Shown here: positions 6,607-7,429 of the stretch, piece by piece | Layout: every line of letters starts with the position of its first letter | Numbering within the stretch: position 1 is the stretch's first letter | NCBI GenBank assembly: GCA_947632275.1 | Contig: CANROR010000057.1 | Location: 1 to 7,429, forward strand | From: an uncultured Bacilli bacterium | GTDB lineage: Bacteria > Bacillota_I > Bacilli_A > RF39 > UBA660 | DNA length: 7,429 nt | Direction of reading: 5' to 3' | Notes under the pieces: model-generated | Seen by the model: only the letters and a program-made list of their open reading frames with translations | Databases searched by the model: none | What the model was told of the DNA's origin: nothing | Translations under genes and position numbers: made by a program

Positions 6607-7428
6607 TTATATTTCCAATTTAAATGGGTCCGTTTCCGTGCCAGATCCCCCTGTTATTTTCACGCCGGATGATAAATATACGACTGGACGTATGCCACGG
6701 CCAGAATACACATTATAGGTAGGGTAGCTAAACACATCACCCGTAGTACTCAAACACCGCGCTATATCGCCCTCCATCGAAGAACGGGAAATAGTCCATT
6801 CGGTTATTCCTAAATATAACCAATCATTATCTTTTATATCATCACCACTATGACCACTTGCATTGGTTGGCCAATATTTGGGTAAGGTTCCATACATATA
6901 ATCACTTAAATACATTAAACCGACGTGTGCATTATATGTTAAATCATTTTGGCCACTACATTCTCTTGGTGAACTGGGATTTCCTTGGTCATAACAATTT
7001 TTACTTGAGCTTGTTAATTTTTCTGTTCCTAATTCAATATTATAGATTCTCCTGGCATCAACATTCGAATTCGTATAACCTCCTACTTGCCATTCATGTT
7101 CTACCACCATTGATTTATAAGGTTCTTCTATCGCATTATAATATGTTTCATTTAAATTCTTGGTATTCAAATTACTTGCCGCCCACATATTGACATTGTT
7201 ACTACTTGAATTTGTTCCATTTGTACTATTCCAATAGTAACTTGCAAACGTTGTAAGTTTTCCTTTATAATTAGCTTTATCATAACCATAATTGCCATAA
7301 TAAGCACTATTTTCTATAGCTAATTCATCTCCTAAGTCTTCTTTAGTAGCCGCATCTGCTTTGATTATTTTTGCTTCATATTCGTCACTATCATTTTTAA
7401 ATAAACCAATTATTCGATATAAATTTTT
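6607..7428 (-). CDS. Probable exported protein, C-terminal module with RPVVYLSSGVKITGGSGT ending (partial, N-terminus off window)
   Basis: The frame is open from the right edge to TAA at 6607, giving 273 residues. The first Met in this frame, at 7188, is internal: the sequence before it (LYRIIGLF, YYWNSTNG, NMWAASNLN) is of the same kind as what follows. It is rich in Tyr, Asn, Ser, Gly and Trp, has no membrane helix, and contains motifs I associate with a C-terminal module common in uncultured Bacillota surface proteins: YRIIGLF near its start, AHVGLMYLSDYMYG, WLYLGITEWTISRSS, SGRGIRPVVYLSS and the final GGSGTETDPFKLEI. The IRPVVYL stretch resembles the GFRPV end of formylglycine-generating-enzyme/DUF6273-like folds, a motif-level resemblance only. 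Three cysteines (NCYDQ, RECSG, ARCLS) could form disulphides outside the cell. Related proteins, as I recall, often begin with a pilin-like or signal segment; that part is not visible. Function unknown. It is convergent with the flippase gene and probably unrelated to it. Confidence 0.75.
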   Translation of the reverse strand, partial: KNLYRIIGLFKNDSDEYEAKIIKADAATKEDLGDELAIENSAYYGNYGYDKANYKGKLTTFASYYWNSTNGTNSSSNNVNMWAASNLNTKNLNETYYNAIEEPYKSMVVEHEWQVGGYTNSNVDARRIYNIELGTEKLTSSSKNCYDQGNPSSPRECSGQNDLTYNAHVGLMYLSDYMYGTLPKYWPTNASGHSGDDIKDNDWLYLGITEWTISRSSMEGDIARCLSTTGDVFSYPTYNVYSGRGIRPVVYLSSGVKITGGSGTETDPFKLEI

Positions 7429-7429
7429 A

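Noticed and set aside
7186..7188. ATG at 7188 as the start of the right-hand gene
   Set aside because: The frame stays open to the window edge with 80 further codons of the same protein character, and no ribosome binding site precedes this ATG.
6858..7193. 111-codon plus-strand open frame rich in His, Leu, Tyr and Asn
   Set aside because: Antisense to the exported-protein gene; its odd composition simply mirrors the Asn/Tyr/Ser-rich codons of the real gene.
1..7429. Mycoplasma-type code with TGA as tryptophan
   Set aside because: dtd and the GT2 gene end at TGA exactly where family homology ends, and every tryptophan I translated is TGG.
1..7429. tRNA, rRNA, CRISPR array, insertion sequence or attachment site
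   Set aside because: I saw no repeat array, transposase fragment, terminal inverted repeats or cloverleaf-like sequence; almost all bases are in the listed genes.

Overview
The window is AT-rich chromosomal DNA that reads with the standard bacterial code: dtd and the GT2 gene end in TGA, and tryptophan is always TGG. It has strong AGGAGG-type ribosome binding sites and tightly packed genes. The Rel carries the Gram-positive RFKD motif, relA sits next to dtd, there is a SpoVB/YtgP-type flippase, and the last gene has a C-terminal module ending GSGTETDPFKLEI. Together these suggest an uncultured low-GC Bacillota, possibly a gut Bacilli/RF39-like lineage. The phylum call is fairly safe; the finer placement is a guess.

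Layout. Positions 1-5170 hold one minus-strand gene string, read right to left: a long RelA/SpoT homologue (relA), D-aminoacyl-tRNA deacylase (dtd), a Dpm1/GtrB-like family 2 glycosyltransferase, a DUF2304 membrane protein, and a large membrane protein that leaves the window at position 1. That last gene fills the first 1.5 kb and joins an N-terminal GtrA domain to a DUF6020-like polytopic domain. Gaps are 3 and 8 nt, then overlaps of 4 and 8 nt, so this is almost certainly one operon. Positions 5171-5256 are a short divergent intergenic region. Positions 5257-6567 (plus strand) encode a 436-residue SpoVB/MOP-type flippase. A 39-nt convergent gap holds a candidate terminator for the minus strand. 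Positions 6607-7429 (minus strand) are the C-terminal 273 residues of a probably exported protein whose start lies beyond the right edge.

How the genes fit together. relA-dtd is a familiar stress/translation-quality pair. The three genes downstream look like a glycolipid pathway: GT2 charges polyprenyl phosphate with a sugar on the cytoplasmic side, GtrA is the presumed flippase, and the DUF6020-like part is a candidate GT-C transferase on the outer face. The divergent MOP protein also handles lipid-linked sugars in its characterised relatives. This would place surface glycosylation in the same transcript as alarmone metabolism.

The two points most worth checking are these. The hydrolase domain of the Rel protein has lost its HD and ED catalytic signatures (HE and NH instead) while its synthetase domain looks intact. 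And the GtrA flippase and a GT-C-like enzyme are fused in one polypeptide.
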